DNA of 64,000 bases from NCBI GenBank assembly GCA_039640495.1, contig CP046864.1:1240001-1304000 (forward strand), read 5' to 3'. Source of the DNA: Rhodobacteraceae bacterium IMCC1335 (GTDB lineage Bacteria > Pseudomonadota > Alphaproteobacteria > Rhodobacterales > Rhodobacteraceae). Each line of letters opens with the position of its first letter. Within the stretch, counting starts at the first letter, position 1. Below are positions 38,798 to 47,587 of the stretch, one piece after another. Both the position numbers and the translations under genes were made by a program. The notes under the pieces were generated by a model. It was not told the origin of the DNA, made no database searches, and saw only the letters and a program-made list of their open reading frames with translations.

Positions 38798-38954
38798 TAC
38801 CCCTCATCTGGTAACCACTTTTTGTATTGAAGCAGGCGGCTCACCAATTTTTGAATGAGTTTCACGAAATAGCTACATTGAGTAGTCTTCTACCGTCCCT
38901 TGTTTATCATCTCAGTACTTTTAACACGCTTTCTCATTTAAAAGATCTGGCAGG

Positions 38955-39239
38955 AACCATTATCCGAGGTGCAAGAAATCACTTGGAGGCGGTATTTTAA
39001 CTTACTGAGTTCTGGGAGATTGGCAGAAGGACTATCTTTAAACGCAAATGAGTGAATACATTTAATAAAAACGGCGGGATTAATATTGCAATTTTCTTGG
39101 CTATAGAAATGCCTTTGACTCGCTTATTGCATGCCAAGAAATGTCTATAAGTGTTTATAACTTTTAGTTACACACCCGAGTGCTTGTGGAGGTGGTGTAA
39201 GTTATTGATTTTGTTGTTATTTTGGCTCCAGCGGTAGGG
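38955..39239 (+). repeat. Imperfect direct repeat / attachment-site remnant, left copy
   Basis: This segment matches 49107-49393 in order: a degraded end of the ClpP-like gene (GGCGGTATTTTAACTTACTG against GGTGGTATTTTAACTGAGCG), a TGCAA-TTTTCTTGG block, the block CCAAGAAATG...TATAACTTTTAG, and finally 17 bases of the tRNA-Asn 3' end (39223-39239, one mismatch). Similarity stops inside the T-arm. It looks like the left attachment remnant of an insertion at tRNA-Asn. Confidence 0.7.
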
Positions 39240-39487
39240 GCCATAAATATTTATAGTAAATTGAATTCAAACAATTAAAATGAAAATAATTTGTTTTTTA
39301 TGTACCGAGTTTGGTAAATTTTATGTGCCGACTTGTTCCAGTTTTTGTTGGATGAGTTACCTATCTAACCCACAACAACTATTTTGCTCTTCTCACACTT
39401 TTCAATTTCATCTTCTGTCGTCCATCGAATATCCCCAAATCTCTCACGTTTAATCGTCCAGAGGGAAGGGTGTTCCGTTTACTCTTC

Positions 39488-39546
39488 AGTGGGTTTGTTT
39501 AGTGGGAATGACGCCCCTCACACCACCTCTAGGGTCTTCGACATCA
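39488..39546 (-). repeat. Gene-end remnant, copy 1 (encodes DPRGGVRGVIPTKQTH)
   Basis: The minus strand encodes DVEDPRGGVRGVIPTKQTH and a stop. The DPRGGVRGVIP-type ending recalls the C-terminus of some HIT-family hydrolases, but this is a weak inference. The upstream frame does not extend as a HIT domain. A second, frameshifted copy is at 43141-43197. Confidence 0.45.
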
Positions 39547-39650
39547 CAACACGTCTTGGGATCATATACAATTGCAATTTTACATTTCTGATAGATCTTA
39601 TCTTCTGGGTTCGGTAAGGCTTCTTGCTCTTACTACCTCATGGGCGAGTG

Positions 39651-40298
39651 ATGCTTACATTCAGTCATATTTATATTCTGCGATACAGATTTGTCTGTTT
39701 GATACTTTCTTTAGGGTATTTCTTATATCAGTTCACTGAAGCTAATTATAATAACTTTGGTATTCAGTTTCGTTATCTGACCATTTGGGGTTTGACGACC
39801 GCTATGGTGGCAACATGGCTCTTGTACAAAAGTAAGCACAAAGGTCTTCCTGAGAGTTACCTGCCATTTGTATCAGCGACTGCCGTGTTGAACGCTATGG
39901 TCGTTTTTCTGTATTGGAAGTTATACTTTATTGATCCCAGTTTGGTAAATTATTCAGGCTCAATAGTTTGGTTTCAGGAATATTACCTGCATATACTGGG
40001 CCCTGCTTTGATAATTCTGGACGCACTTCTTTTGAACAATTCTTTCACTCAAGTGAAGAAGGGCGTCATGACGATCTTAGCTATATGTTTGCTTTATATT
40101 TTGTGGTCGGAAGCCGTTACAGGACCGCTCAACGATACACCAGAGGGATCTGTGACCAATGGTTTGCCGTATCCCTTTCTAAACAACATGTCGTTTAGCG
40201 AGCGAGTGAGTTTTTACTCTACAACTATTGTCACTGGCCTTGGATTTTATGCGGTTGGCTGGATTTTGGCAAAGTTGAAATCAAAGTTTGCGGAATGA
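39651..40298 (+). CDS. Six-helix membrane protein, AIG1/Pr6Pr-like
   Basis: This protein of about 215 residues has six hydrophobic helices and almost no soluble parts. The order of helices, the polar YYLHILGPALIILDALL helix with a conserved-looking His and Asp, and the spacing resemble the FAR-17a/AIG1 family (Pr6Pr in bacteria), whose human members hydrolyse fatty-acid esters. That is an inference from topology and the HxxxP pattern. The ATG at 39651 has GGGCGAG upstream; an in-frame start nine codons earlier is weaker. Confidence 0.6.
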   Translation: MLTFSHIYILRYRFVCLILSLGYFLYQFTEANYNNFGIQFRYLTIWGLTTAMVATWLLYKSKHKGLPESYLPFVSATAVLNAMVVFLYWKLYFIDPSLVNYSGSIVWFQEYYLHILGPALIILDALLLNNSFTQVKKGVMTILAICLLYILWSEAVTGPLNDTPEGSVTNGLPYPFLNNMSFSERVSFYSTTIVTGLGFYAVGWILAKLKSKFAE

Positions 40299-40420
40299 TA
40301 AATAGCCGCCGACGAAAGATAACTGGATAAATTTGGTGGACTTAATTTAGAAAACTCTGTTAAATACGAAACACAGTATACCATCAAGTATACACTTTTT
40401 CATACAGATTGGATTTATCC

Positions 40421-40771
40421 GTGAAACTTCCAGAATGGACGGGATCGGCGCTTTGGGGTGCCGTGGCAGGAGCTATTGTTTTAGCAATAGTGGGATTTAA
40501 TTGGGGAGGCTGGGTGACTGGCTCTTCAGTATCTAAAATAGCGAGAGACGCAGCTAATACTGCAGTGGCCGAAGCATTGACGCCATATTGCATTGCGGCT
40601 TCTCAAGCGGATCCATCATTACCAGAAATCTCTGCTCAATTAGCTAGTTCTGGTGCATACCTAAAACGTGGAATTATTGAAAAAACAGGCTGGGCAACTC
40701 CTTTAGGATCAGACAAGTCTCATCGACAATTAGCAGAGGCCTGCTTGATCGCTTTAGAGAATAAAAGTTAG
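40421..40771 (+). CDS. Single-pass membrane protein of unknown function
   Basis: This protein of about 116 residues has one N-terminal transmembrane helix (ALWGAVAGAIVLAIVGFNWG) followed by an Ala-rich soluble tail with two Cys residues (TPYCIAASQ and EACLIALE). I have a sense of similar conserved hypothetical proteins in proteobacteria but no function. The GTG at 40421 starts KLPEWTGSALWG; a TTG at 40409 is the alternative. Confidence 0.6.
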   Translation: MKLPEWTGSALWGAVAGAIVLAIVGFNWGGWVTGSSVSKIARDAANTAVAEALTPYCIAASQADPSLPEISAQLASSGAYLKRGIIEKTGWATPLGSDKSHRQLAEACLIALENKS

Positions 40772-40978
40772 CTATAAAGTTTGGGGCAGGTTTTGGACTT
40801 AGCCCCATTATTTGTCTTGCTGGCTATAACTTCACCATCTATCGATCTTTGTCTTTTGGTAGAATACAGTTCACGCTCTGCAGCTAAATGCGATTTCTAA
40901 GGCTGTAAGACCTATGTGGAATAGGTGCGCTTGCGATCTAAGTCGATTGTTGAGAGCAAATCACTTAAAGGGTAATAA

Positions 40979-41506
40979 ATGATTAGGTTCCTACAAATAC
41001 TTATTTTGTCGATCGGTCTTGCGGGGTGTGCGTTTAAGCCGTCAATAGATGATGCTAAGTTATCGGATAAAACCTTTGAGCTAGAGAAGTTTTTCGATGG
41101 TCAAGTCAAAGCATACGGTCAATTCCAAGATGTCTTGGGAAATGTGAGTAGACGTTTTGTTGTTGATATAGACGGATCATGGGACGGTGAAGCACTTACT
41201 CTAGTAGAAGATTTTACTTATTCGGACGACACCACAGAACAGCGAATTTGGAGTTTGGCAAAGGGTGATGACGATACTTGGACTGGAGATGCCAAAGGAG
41301 TAATTGGTGAAGCAAAAGGCCAGATTGAAGGTGATACGTTTTACTGGGCTTATAAAATAGATTTGCCACTTCCCGATGGAGAAATGAGAGTTTCGTTTGA
41401 TGATTATATGTGGCTGCTGGACGATGATAGAGTTCTCAATATCGCCTACATGTCGAAGTGGGGATTTCCTTTGGGGCAAGTCACCATCATGTTTGAAAAG
41501 CTATAG
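40979..41506 (+). CDS. DUF3833-type lipoprotein
   Basis: This 175-residue protein has a lipoprotein signal (LQILILSIGLAGC, lipobox LAGC with Cys17). The mature part matches the DUF3833 pattern: FDGQVKAYGQFQDVLGNVSR, DGEALTLVEDFTYSDDTTEQ, RIWSLAKGDDDTWTGDAKGV and SKWGFPLGQVTIMFEK. It should be anchored to the outer or inner membrane. In other bacteria such genes lie near flavin or cyclopropane-fatty-acid-synthase-like operons; here it stands alone. Confidence 0.78.
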   Translation: MIRFLQILILSIGLAGCAFKPSIDDAKLSDKTFELEKFFDGQVKAYGQFQDVLGNVSRRFVVDIDGSWDGEALTLVEDFTYSDDTTEQRIWSLAKGDDDTWTGDAKGVIGEAKGQIEGDTFYWAYKIDLPLPDGEMRVSFDDYMWLLDDDRVLNIAYMSKWGFPLGQVTIMFEKL

Positions 41507-41607
41507 TTAGGTTAGCTTAGCTCTATCACAAATATAGTTGTCCTATGATAACGCCAGTTTATTATACATGATTGGACTAATACGCTTACTGGACTGAGGA
41601 ATGAACC

Positions 41608-42495
41608 ATGAGAATATTATTTACTGGTGGATCAGGTAAAGCAGGAAAGCACAGCGTGGCATACTTGTTAGAGCAGGGCCATTCAGTTCTTAACCTCGAC
41701 CAGGTCAATCTTGGCCATTCACAGGTTTTAACTCGCTTTGCAGATATTACAGACGCTGGGCAAGTATTTGATGTAATGGGTAGCTACGCAAATTATGATG
41801 AGTTGGCTCAAGGTGCGGGTGTCCCAAAGTTCGATGCCGTTGTCCATTTTGCAGCAGTTCCACGCTTGCTGATGACGAGTGATAACGAATGCTACAGGGT
41901 TAATACTCTTGGAACTTACAATGTCATAGATGCCGCTATCAAAATGGGTGTGCGAAAAGTGATATTCGCATCTTCAGAGACAACTTACGGAATTTGTTTT
42001 GCAGATGGTGAGGTGAAGCCAGATTACTTGCCCATTGATGAAGAGCATCCGACTATACCAGAAGACAGTTATGCAATGTCAAAAGTAGTAAACGAGGCGA
42101 CTGCTCAAAGCTTTCAACGCAGAACTGGCATTGATATTTATGGCTTGCGAATTAACAATGTCATTGAGCCGCACGAATATGTTGAAAACTTTCCTGCCTT
42201 TATGAAGGATCCAGATTTAAGACGGCGAAATATCTTCTCTTACATCGATGCTCGTGATCTTGGGCAGATGGTTCAAAAGTGCTTACAAACGGATGGGCTA
42301 GGGTATCAAGTTTTCAATGTATCTAATGATGACCATTCAGTTGGCTTAACATCGGAAGAGTTGATCAAAACTTACTACCAACACGTTCCTTTGAAGACCA
42401 ACGATATTCCCAAGAGCTTTTATTCAAATGAAAAAGCCAAACGTTTGTTAGGCTTCGAGCCTGAGTATAGCTGGCGAGATTATATTAATCCCTAA
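41608..42495 (+). CDS. NAD-dependent epimerase/dehydratase
   Basis: This 295-residue extended SDR has the nucleotide motif ILFTGGSGKAGKH, FDAVVHFAAVPR, the catalytic region KVIFASSETTYGIC, and YAMSKVVNEATAQ with the Tyr-Lys pair. A C-terminal substrate domain ending LLGFEPEYSWRDYI is present. It probably acts on a nucleotide sugar or related hydroxy compound. The following gene is unrelated. A broken enolase-superfamily gene downstream hints at sugar-acid metabolism, but the link is weak. Confidence 0.85.
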   Translation: MRILFTGGSGKAGKHSVAYLLEQGHSVLNLDQVNLGHSQVLTRFADITDAGQVFDVMGSYANYDELAQGAGVPKFDAVVHFAAVPRLLMTSDNECYRVNTLGTYNVIDAAIKMGVRKVIFASSETTYGICFADGEVKPDYLPIDEEHPTIPEDSYAMSKVVNEATAQSFQRRTGIDIYGLRINNVIEPHEYVENFPAFMKDPDLRRRNIFSYIDARDLGQMVQKCLQTDGLGYQVFNVSNDDHSVGLTSEELIKTYYQHVPLKTNDIPKSFYSNEKAKRLLGFEPEYSWRDYINP

Positions 42496-42597
42496 TTATT
42501 TAGAGACCTCCATTACATTCCGCCAAGTTCAGAAATACATGCTACTTTCAAACAAAACTCCTAGCTCTGCATTGCAAATCAATATTAGACTTGCCTT

Positions 42598-43134
42598 ATG
42601 ACGCAAAGCGTACAGCTAGATGAGCTAGACCAGTATCTGTCTTCTGACGAAAGTCCAGAGGATTGTATGATGCTTTCTGATCTTGATGGTCTGCTTCACG
42701 GTGTCATTTGCTCTCCCTCTCCTATCTCATCTGATATGTGGATGGCAGCAGGGCTTGGTGCTGAGCCAAAAGAGTTACCTGATTGGGTCTTTAATACCCT
42801 CACTGATCGCTATATGGAGATCGCTCAAGGGCTTGCTCATGATCCGATGGTTGTCGAGCCAATATTCTGGCAAGCCAAAGCAGGACATCTGATTGCAATG
42901 GATTGGTGTGAGGGCTTCATGAAGGCTGTAAGCTTAAATCCAAAAGAGTGGCTCAGGTTAAGTGAAAGTGGCTCAGACGGACATCTAATGACCCCTATTT
43001 TGCTTCATATGATTGATGACCAAGGCAACTCGATGATGGGAATAACACAAGATCAACTGGACAAGGCCTTGGATCAGGCTTCTGAAGTTATTCCTGATAC
43101 TGTCGCTAGAATTTACCTATACTGGCAACAATAG
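42598..43134 (+). CDS. UPF0149/YecA family protein
   Basis: This 178-residue all-helical protein has the family start LDELDQYLSSDESPEDCMML, SDLDGLLHGVICSPSPIS, and WCEGFMKAVSLNPKEW. It lacks the C-terminal SEC-C zinc motif seen in longer YecA proteins. Its function is unknown; family members are small cytoplasmic proteins. No clear operon partners. Confidence 0.82.
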   Translation: MTQSVQLDELDQYLSSDESPEDCMMLSDLDGLLHGVICSPSPISSDMWMAAGLGAEPKELPDWVFNTLTDRYMEIAQGLAHDPMVVEPIFWQAKAGHLIAMDWCEGFMKAVSLNPKEWLRLSESGSDGHLMTPILLHMIDDQGNSMMGITQDQLDKALDQASEVIPDTVARIYLYWQQ

Positions 43135-43140
43135 ATAAGT

Positions 43141-43197
43141 AGGGTTGTTTAGTTGGAATTACGCCCTTACACCACCTCTAGGGCCTTTGACATCACC
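43141..43197 (-). repeat. Gene-end remnant, copy 2
   Basis: This matches 39488-39546 closely (ACACCACCTCTAGGG and GACATCAC shared). On the minus strand it encodes DVKGPRGGVRA and a stop; a one-base shift restores GVIPTKQPY. It is a decayed relative of copy 1. Confidence 0.45.
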
Positions 43198-43205
43198 CTG
43201 ATGCC

Positions 43206-43505
43206 CTAAAAACCATGTAGACCTACGCCCCATGCGTCATCGATGCAGAGCTGGTTGTTTTGTGAGGATATATGCCCAGCGACTTGTAACTTTGTCCAAT
43301 CGGCATATTCCAAATAGTGTGCGTTTTCGATTGATGATAAAAGGTGTGCACTAATTTCTGGATAAAGATGTGACGAGACTTTGATGCCACGCTTTGCTGC
43401 TAACTTTGCGCTTCTCAACCACTGTGTAGCTCCTCCAATTTTAGCCACGTCACGCATTAAGTAATTGCTAGAATGTAAATCCAATGCTCTTTGAGCCTCT
43501 ACTGG
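43206..43505 (-). pseudogene. Mandelate racemase/enolase-superfamily enzyme, C-terminal fragment
   Basis: The frame reads KTPVEAQRALDLHSSNYLMR, then DVAKIGGATQWLRSAKLAAK and GIKVSSHLYPEISAHLL to a normal C-terminus. This is the end of a mandelate racemase/muconate-lactonising enzyme with the catalytic His-type region SSHLYPEISAHL. All upstream sequence, including the metal ligands, is cut off exactly where the inverted IS end begins at 43506. Confidence 0.75.
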
Positions 43506-43530
43506 TGTCTTAGCCCGCTAGAACTGTGCC
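43506..43530 (+). repeat. Isolated IS3-family terminal inverted repeat
   Basis: These 25 bases start TGTCTTAGCCCGCTAGAA. They equal the right end of the IS3-family element at 48737-48761, read inward, with a single mismatch. No transposase is attached here, so this is an orphan IS end and marks the left border of the cyanate block. Confidence 0.75.
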
Positions 43531-44242
43531 GGTCTGCGCGGACAGCTAGGCCGCAAACAGTTTGCAAACCGCGTTGAGGCTGCCGGCGTAACAAAATCCT
43601 CACGGCGCAGTCAGGGCTACTTCTTCGTGAATGTGGACCTGCGATGAGCGCGCAGGATGTACAAGGTGTACTTTGTGTAGGTTTTTCTGGAACCTCAAAT
43701 AACAGAGATATTGGTCTTAATTTATCTCTTAGTTTTTCTAGAAAGTACACAAAGTACGCAAACTACACTCCTTGGCCTACGCCATGCGAAGTGGCAGTTG
43801 AAATGCAGACAATGGCCAGTTGCGAGCGTCTGGCAGCAGCATCTCGAGGCTGGTCAGCATTTGACTGGGCAGAGCATTGCCTTAAACAGGATCGGCGCAT
43901 AGGCGAGGGCGACGTATGCGTTCGTTATATATGGCGACAGTGGCAGCTTGTGTGAGGCCAACCTCAATGCCTCGTTCGTGCAGAAAATCTTCCACGTTAC
44001 GAAGTGAGAGCGGAAACCGAACGTGCAGCATTACAGCCAAGCGGATGATCTCAGGACTGGTTTTAAAGGACCTGAATGTGGAGTTTTTTGTCATACGGCA
44101 AGGCTACGAAACCGCCCTGCCCGCTTCAACCGAGTTTAATCTTACAGTTACATCACGTGTGTTCCACACATATTCAGCTGTCAGAACTTTCTTGAGCGCG
44201 TCATAGGAAAAACGGCGGCACCGGCATAACAGTCATTGCAAC
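43531..44242. other. Left part of the IS-bounded block, gene fragments only
   Basis: Besides the IS6-type remnant listed separately, a plus-strand frame at about 43535-43648 reads LRGQLGRKQFANRVEAAGVT then KSSRRSQGYFFVNVDLR and stops. It looks like the last 38 residues of a larger unknown gene. No intact gene is seen. Confidence 0.45.
43882..44094 (-). pseudogene. IS6-family transposase N-terminal remnant
   Basis: The frame begins FKTSPEIIRLAVMLHVRFPL and continues SLRNVEDFLHERGIEV, which closely follows the start of IS6/IS26-type transposases. After that the similarity ends and the DDE catalytic core is absent. It is an inactive fragment inside the mobile block. Confidence 0.7.
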
Positions 44243-44710
44243 CTACCAGCTGTTGTAGCCAAGATACTTGCCTGACATCTCGACCTTCACGCGATCCCCC
44301 TTTGGGTTTTCAACGCGCGTTAAAGTCATATCAAAGTCGATGGCAGACATGATCCCGTCACCAAATTTTTCTTGGATCAGAGCCTTGAGCGTCGGGCCAT
44401 AGACGCCAACGATTTCGTAGAAGCGGTAAATGCAGGGGTCGGTTGGCACGGCTTGCTCCCAAATCTTGGTAGGACTTTCGGCCAAAACACTTTCCGCCTC
44501 TTGCGGCAGCCCCATGACAGTGACCATCAACTTTGCTTTCTCGGGCGGAAAGGCATTCATGCCCATTGCGGCAGAATGGGTCCAGATAGGCGACATATCG
44601 ATCTTCTCGGCGATATCTTCCCATGTCAGTCCAGCCTGTTTCTTGGCGGACAGGATCAGCGCGGTGACGTCTTCTTTGGTCATCAATGCAGTCATTGTGA
44701 GGTCTTTCAT
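44243..44710 (-). CDS. cynS: Cyanate hydratase (cyanase)
   Basis: This 155-residue enzyme converts cyanate and bicarbonate to ammonia and carbon dioxide, providing nitrogen and removing a toxic anion. The N-terminal helix-turn-helix-like fold (GLTWEDIAEKIDMSPIWTHS) and the catalytic Arg, Glu and Ser (CIYRFYEIVGVYG and GIMSAIDF) are all present. Length equals that of E. coli CynS. GGAG lies six bases before the ATG. It is the last gene of the ABC transporter cluster, 17 bases after the ATPase gene. Confidence 0.96.
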   Translation of the reverse strand: MKDLTMTALMTKEDVTALILSAKKQAGLTWEDIAEKIDMSPIWTHSAAMGMNAFPPEKAKLMVTVMGLPQEAESVLAESPTKIWEQAVPTDPCIYRFYEIVGVYGPTLKALIQEKFGDGIMSAIDFDMTLTRVENPKGDRVKVEMSGKYLGYNSW

Positions 44711-44727
44711 GTTGGTCTCCTTCGGTC

Positions 44728-45633
44728 TTAGCTACTTACTGCCTTTAAGGTGGGTCGTTTGTTTTCGGGGTCTTCTGTGGGATCGGTCAAGTCGATCCTG
44801 ATCGTTTTGGGTTTGTTCGTTTTGCTTGCTTCCGTTGGTTGTCCAGCCAGTTCTTTTGATCGTTTACCAAGGAACTGCACCAAATGGTTGCGGATCGCGT
44901 AGTAGTTGGGGTGTTCGACGATTTCAGTCCGGTTGCGCGGGCGCGGGATTGTTATCTCGACACTTTCGGCAACACGCGCGTACGGTCCGTTTGTCATCAA
45001 CAGGATGCGGTCAGCCAGCAGGATCGCCTCGTCGATGTCATGAGTTATCATAAAAACCGTCTGCTCCATCTGCCCCCAAATCTTGAGCAGCTCGTCCTGA
45101 ATAGTCCCGCGCGTTAGGGCATCAAGTGCGCCGAAAGGCTCATCCAGAAGCAACAGCTTCGGATGGTTTGCAAAGGCGCGCGCAATCGACACCCGCTGGC
45201 GCATGCCGCCTGACAACTGGCTTGGCTTGCGGTGGATAACATCCCCCTCAAGCCCAACCATCGCAAGGAAGTTTGTCGCGTGTTCTTCGACTTGGCTTTT
45301 GGTCCATTCCGGGTGGCGCGCCTTGATCCCAAACGTAACATTCTTGAGCGTCGTCAGCCAAGGGAGCAAGGAGTAGTTCTGGAACACCACGCCACGGTCA
45401 AGGCTGGGGCCTTTGACCTCTTGCCCATCCATTATCACGCAGCCACTTGTCGGATCAGCAAGGCCAGCAAGGATATTCATGATCGTAGATTTGCCGCAGC
45501 CAGAATGGCCAAGGATAACCACGAATTCGCCTTTCTCAACCCCGAAAGAGGCATTTTCAAAAACAGTCATCTCGCCGCCGTTCCCGTTTGGGAACTTCTG
45601 GACGAGTTTTTCGATGCTTAGAAATGGTTTCAT
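44728..45633 (-). CDS. Nitrate/cyanate-type ABC transporter ATPase
   Basis: This 301-residue ATPase has Walker A GHSGCGKST, the Q-loop FQNYSLLPW, signature LSGGMRQRVSIARA, Walker B LLLLDEPFGALD and the switch His (FMITHDIDEA). It belongs to the NrtD/SsuB/TauB group. The ATG at 45633 with GGAAG upstream gives the family start; a longer upstream frame is not supported. It lies between the permease and cynS and should energise uptake of cyanate or nitrate. Confidence 0.92.
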   Translation of the reverse strand: MKPFLSIEKLVQKFPNGNGGEMTVFENASFGVEKGEFVVILGHSGCGKSTIMNILAGLADPTSGCVIMDGQEVKGPSLDRGVVFQNYSLLPWLTTLKNVTFGIKARHPEWTKSQVEEHATNFLAMVGLEGDVIHRKPSQLSGGMRQRVSIARAFANHPKLLLLDEPFGALDALTRGTIQDELLKIWGQMEQTVFMITHDIDEAILLADRILLMTNGPYARVAESVEITIPRPRNRTEIVEHPNYYAIRNHLVQFLGKRSKELAGQPTEASKTNKPKTIRIDLTDPTEDPENKRPTLKAVSS

Positions 45634-45643
45634 GAGGCTTCCT

Positions 45644-46477
45644 TCATTCGGCGTAGGTGACACGGCGCTGTAGCAGGCCGAACATTGCGTCCAGCAACAT
45701 GCCCACCACACCAATCATTAGTATCGAAAAAACGACTGAGGTCAGGTCAAGATTGTTCCATTCGTTCCAAACGTAGTAGCCAATGCCCGTGCCACCGACG
45801 AGCATTTCAGCCGCCACAATGACCAGCCACGCAATACCTATCGAGATGCGCATTCCAGTCAAAATGGTCGGCGCAGCAGCTGGCAAGATGACCGTGAAGG
45901 CCGTTTTGATCGGCCCAAGCTCGTGGGTGCGGGCAACATTCACCCAGTCCTCACGCACTCCGGCAACGCCAAAAGCGGTGTTGATCAACATCGGCCAGAT
46001 CGAGCAGATGAAAATCACAAAGATCGCAGAAGCCTCACTGTCTCCGATGATGAACAGCGCAAGTGGCATCCAAGCGAGCGGAGAGATTGGGCGCAGCACC
46101 TGAATGAACGGATTGAAAGCCTTGTAAGCCACTTGGCTCATCCCAATCAGGAACCCGAAGGGGATAGCAATCAATGCGGCAAGGAGATAGCCTGTCAGGA
46201 CACGGTAGATCGAATACCCGATCTGAATGCCAATGCCCTTGTCGTTGGGTCCCGCATCATAGAAAGGGTCGCTTAGTTGATCCCATGCCTTGATAATGAC
46301 CTGACTGGGTGGCGGGACACCAGCCTTTGGGGAGCCAGCACCAGTCAGAATTTCGTATTCCGTCAACTCTTTAGCGGCCTTTTGGGCAGGAATGGCGGCC
46401 TCCCATATCAGGAGACCGACAACCAGCATAAATACGGACAGCAAAGCGGCTCGTTGGTTCAAGGAAAGGGTGCCCAT
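45644..46477 (-). CDS. Nitrate/cyanate-type ABC transporter permease
   Basis: This 277-residue inner-membrane permease has about six helices and the cytoplasmic coupling motif ARTHELGPIKTAFTVILPAA before APTILTGMRISIGIAWLVIV. It matches NrtB/CynB/SsuC-type proteins. It follows the binding-protein gene by three bases and the ATPase gene begins ten bases on, so the three form one transport operon. Confidence 0.92.
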   Translation of the reverse strand: MGTLSLNQRAALLSVFMLVVGLLIWEAAIPAQKAAKELTEYEILTGAGSPKAGVPPPSQVIIKAWDQLSDPFYDAGPNDKGIGIQIGYSIYRVLTGYLLAALIAIPFGFLIGMSQVAYKAFNPFIQVLRPISPLAWMPLALFIIGDSEASAIFVIFICSIWPMLINTAFGVAGVREDWVNVARTHELGPIKTAFTVILPAAAPTILTGMRISIGIAWLVIVAAEMLVGGTGIGYYVWNEWNNLDLTSVVFSILMIGVVGMLLDAMFGLLQRRVTYAE

Positions 46478-46480
46478 GGC

Positions 46481-47587
46481 TTACCCTTTTCCGATCGGGA
46501 AGCTGCTGACGTATTCTTCCGGCTTCGCAGGATCAAAGGTCTTACCCATAATAGTGTGCGATTTGTAGGTGATGTCCGGCGCCTCATACCCGAGGTCTTC
46601 CATTACTTTCTTACAATCAGCGGCCAGGTAGACCTGCTCCGCGACGCCGCGGTAGTCGACGTCGCCTTCGATGTAGCCCCACCGCTTCATCTGTGTCAGG
46701 ATCCATACGCCCATGGAATGCCACGGGAAGGGGTCGAAATCTATCCGATCAGGCACGCGCTTCACTTCGCCCAGGCCGTCGGCGTAGGTGCCTGTAAGGA
46801 CCTGTTCGATCACCGTGACTGGCTGGTTTAAGTAGTTGGTGGGGGCGATTGCCTCCGCGATTTCTTTACGGTTCTCGGCTGCTGATGCATATTGCGTGGC
46901 GTCGATGATCGACTTCAAAAGCGCGCCATAGGTGTTTGGCAACTGTTGCGCAAATGACAGGGGGGCTGCGAAGGCACAGCAAGGGTGGCCTTCCCAAATA
47001 TCCTTGGTCAACATGTGCAGGAACCCGATGCCCTCATAGACGGCGCGCTGATTGAATGGATCGGGCGACAAATAGCCGTCAAGATTGCCGGCTCGCAGGT
47101 TGGCAACCATCTCTGGCGGCGGCACAACGCGGATCTGGATATCGACATCGGGGTCCAAGCCAAACTCGGCCACGTAATACCGGAGCAGGAAATTGTGCAT
47201 CGAGTATTCAAACGGCACGCCGAAGGTGAAGCCCTTCCATTGCTTAGGATCACGTTTGTCTAGGTGTTCATTCGACAGCACGATGGCTTGTCCGTTAATG
47301 TTTTCGACAGCTGGCATGATGTAAGGTTCCGCAACCGACCCCGCCCCAAGACTCATCGCCAAAGGCATAGGCGTCAGCATGTGCGAGGCGTCATATTCTC
47401 CGTTCAGAGACTTGTCGCGCGCAACGGCCCAACCTGCGGTTTTGATCACTTGGGCATTGAGACCGTAGCGCTCATAGAAACCCAAAGGCTGTGCCATAAT
47501 TATCGGGGTCGCGCAGGTGATCGGCACAAATCCAATGTTCAGGTCTGTTTTTTCAGGTGGCCTGTCTAGCCCCCTAAATTCGTCCAT
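46481..47587 (-). CDS. NrtA/CynA-type binding protein lacking its signal peptide
   Basis: This 368-residue binding protein of the nitrate/cyanate/bicarbonate group starts its conserved region with TDLNIGFVPITCATPIIMAQ and has GLDPDVDIQIRVVPPPEMVA further on. Family members carry a Tat or Sec leader before this point. Here the leader is gone: codons 1 to about 9 (MDEFRGLDR) are largely encoded by the end of the IS3-family element whose border is at 47563. The product would stay in the cytoplasm, so import is probably lost or served by another binding protein. The downstream genes remain intact. Confidence 0.85.
   Translation of the reverse strand: MDEFRGLDRPPEKTDLNIGFVPITCATPIIMAQPLGFYERYGLNAQVIKTAGWAVARDKSLNGEYDASHMLTPMPLAMSLGAGSVAEPYIMPAVENINGQAIVLSNEHLDKRDPKQWKGFTFGVPFEYSMHNFLLRYYVAEFGLDPDVDIQIRVVPPPEMVANLRAGNLDGYLSPDPFNQRAVYEGIGFLHMLTKDIWEGHPCCAFAAPLSFAQQLPNTYGALLKSIIDATQYASAAENRKEIAEAIAPTNYLNQPVTVIEQVLTGTYADGLGEVKRVPDRIDFDPFPWHSMGVWILTQMKRWGYIEGDVDYRGVAEQVYLAADCKKVMEDLGYEAPDITYKSHTIMGKTFDPAKPEEYVSSFPIGKG

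Larger units (their letters stand above)
38647..39650. other. Gene-poor stretch made of repeat and gene remnants
   Basis: No intact gene is visible across about 1 kb. It holds the second copy of the dispersed repeat, a degraded duplicate of the 3' end of the ClpP-like gene at 48777-49175, a 17-base copy of the tRNA-Asn 3' end at 39223-39239, and the DPRGGVRGVIP-coding remnant at 39488-39546. Confidence 0.6.

Noticed and set aside
39223..39239. A third tRNA gene
   Set aside because: Only the last 17 bases of a tRNA-Asn are present; no D-arm or anticodon arm follows, so it is an attachment-site remnant.
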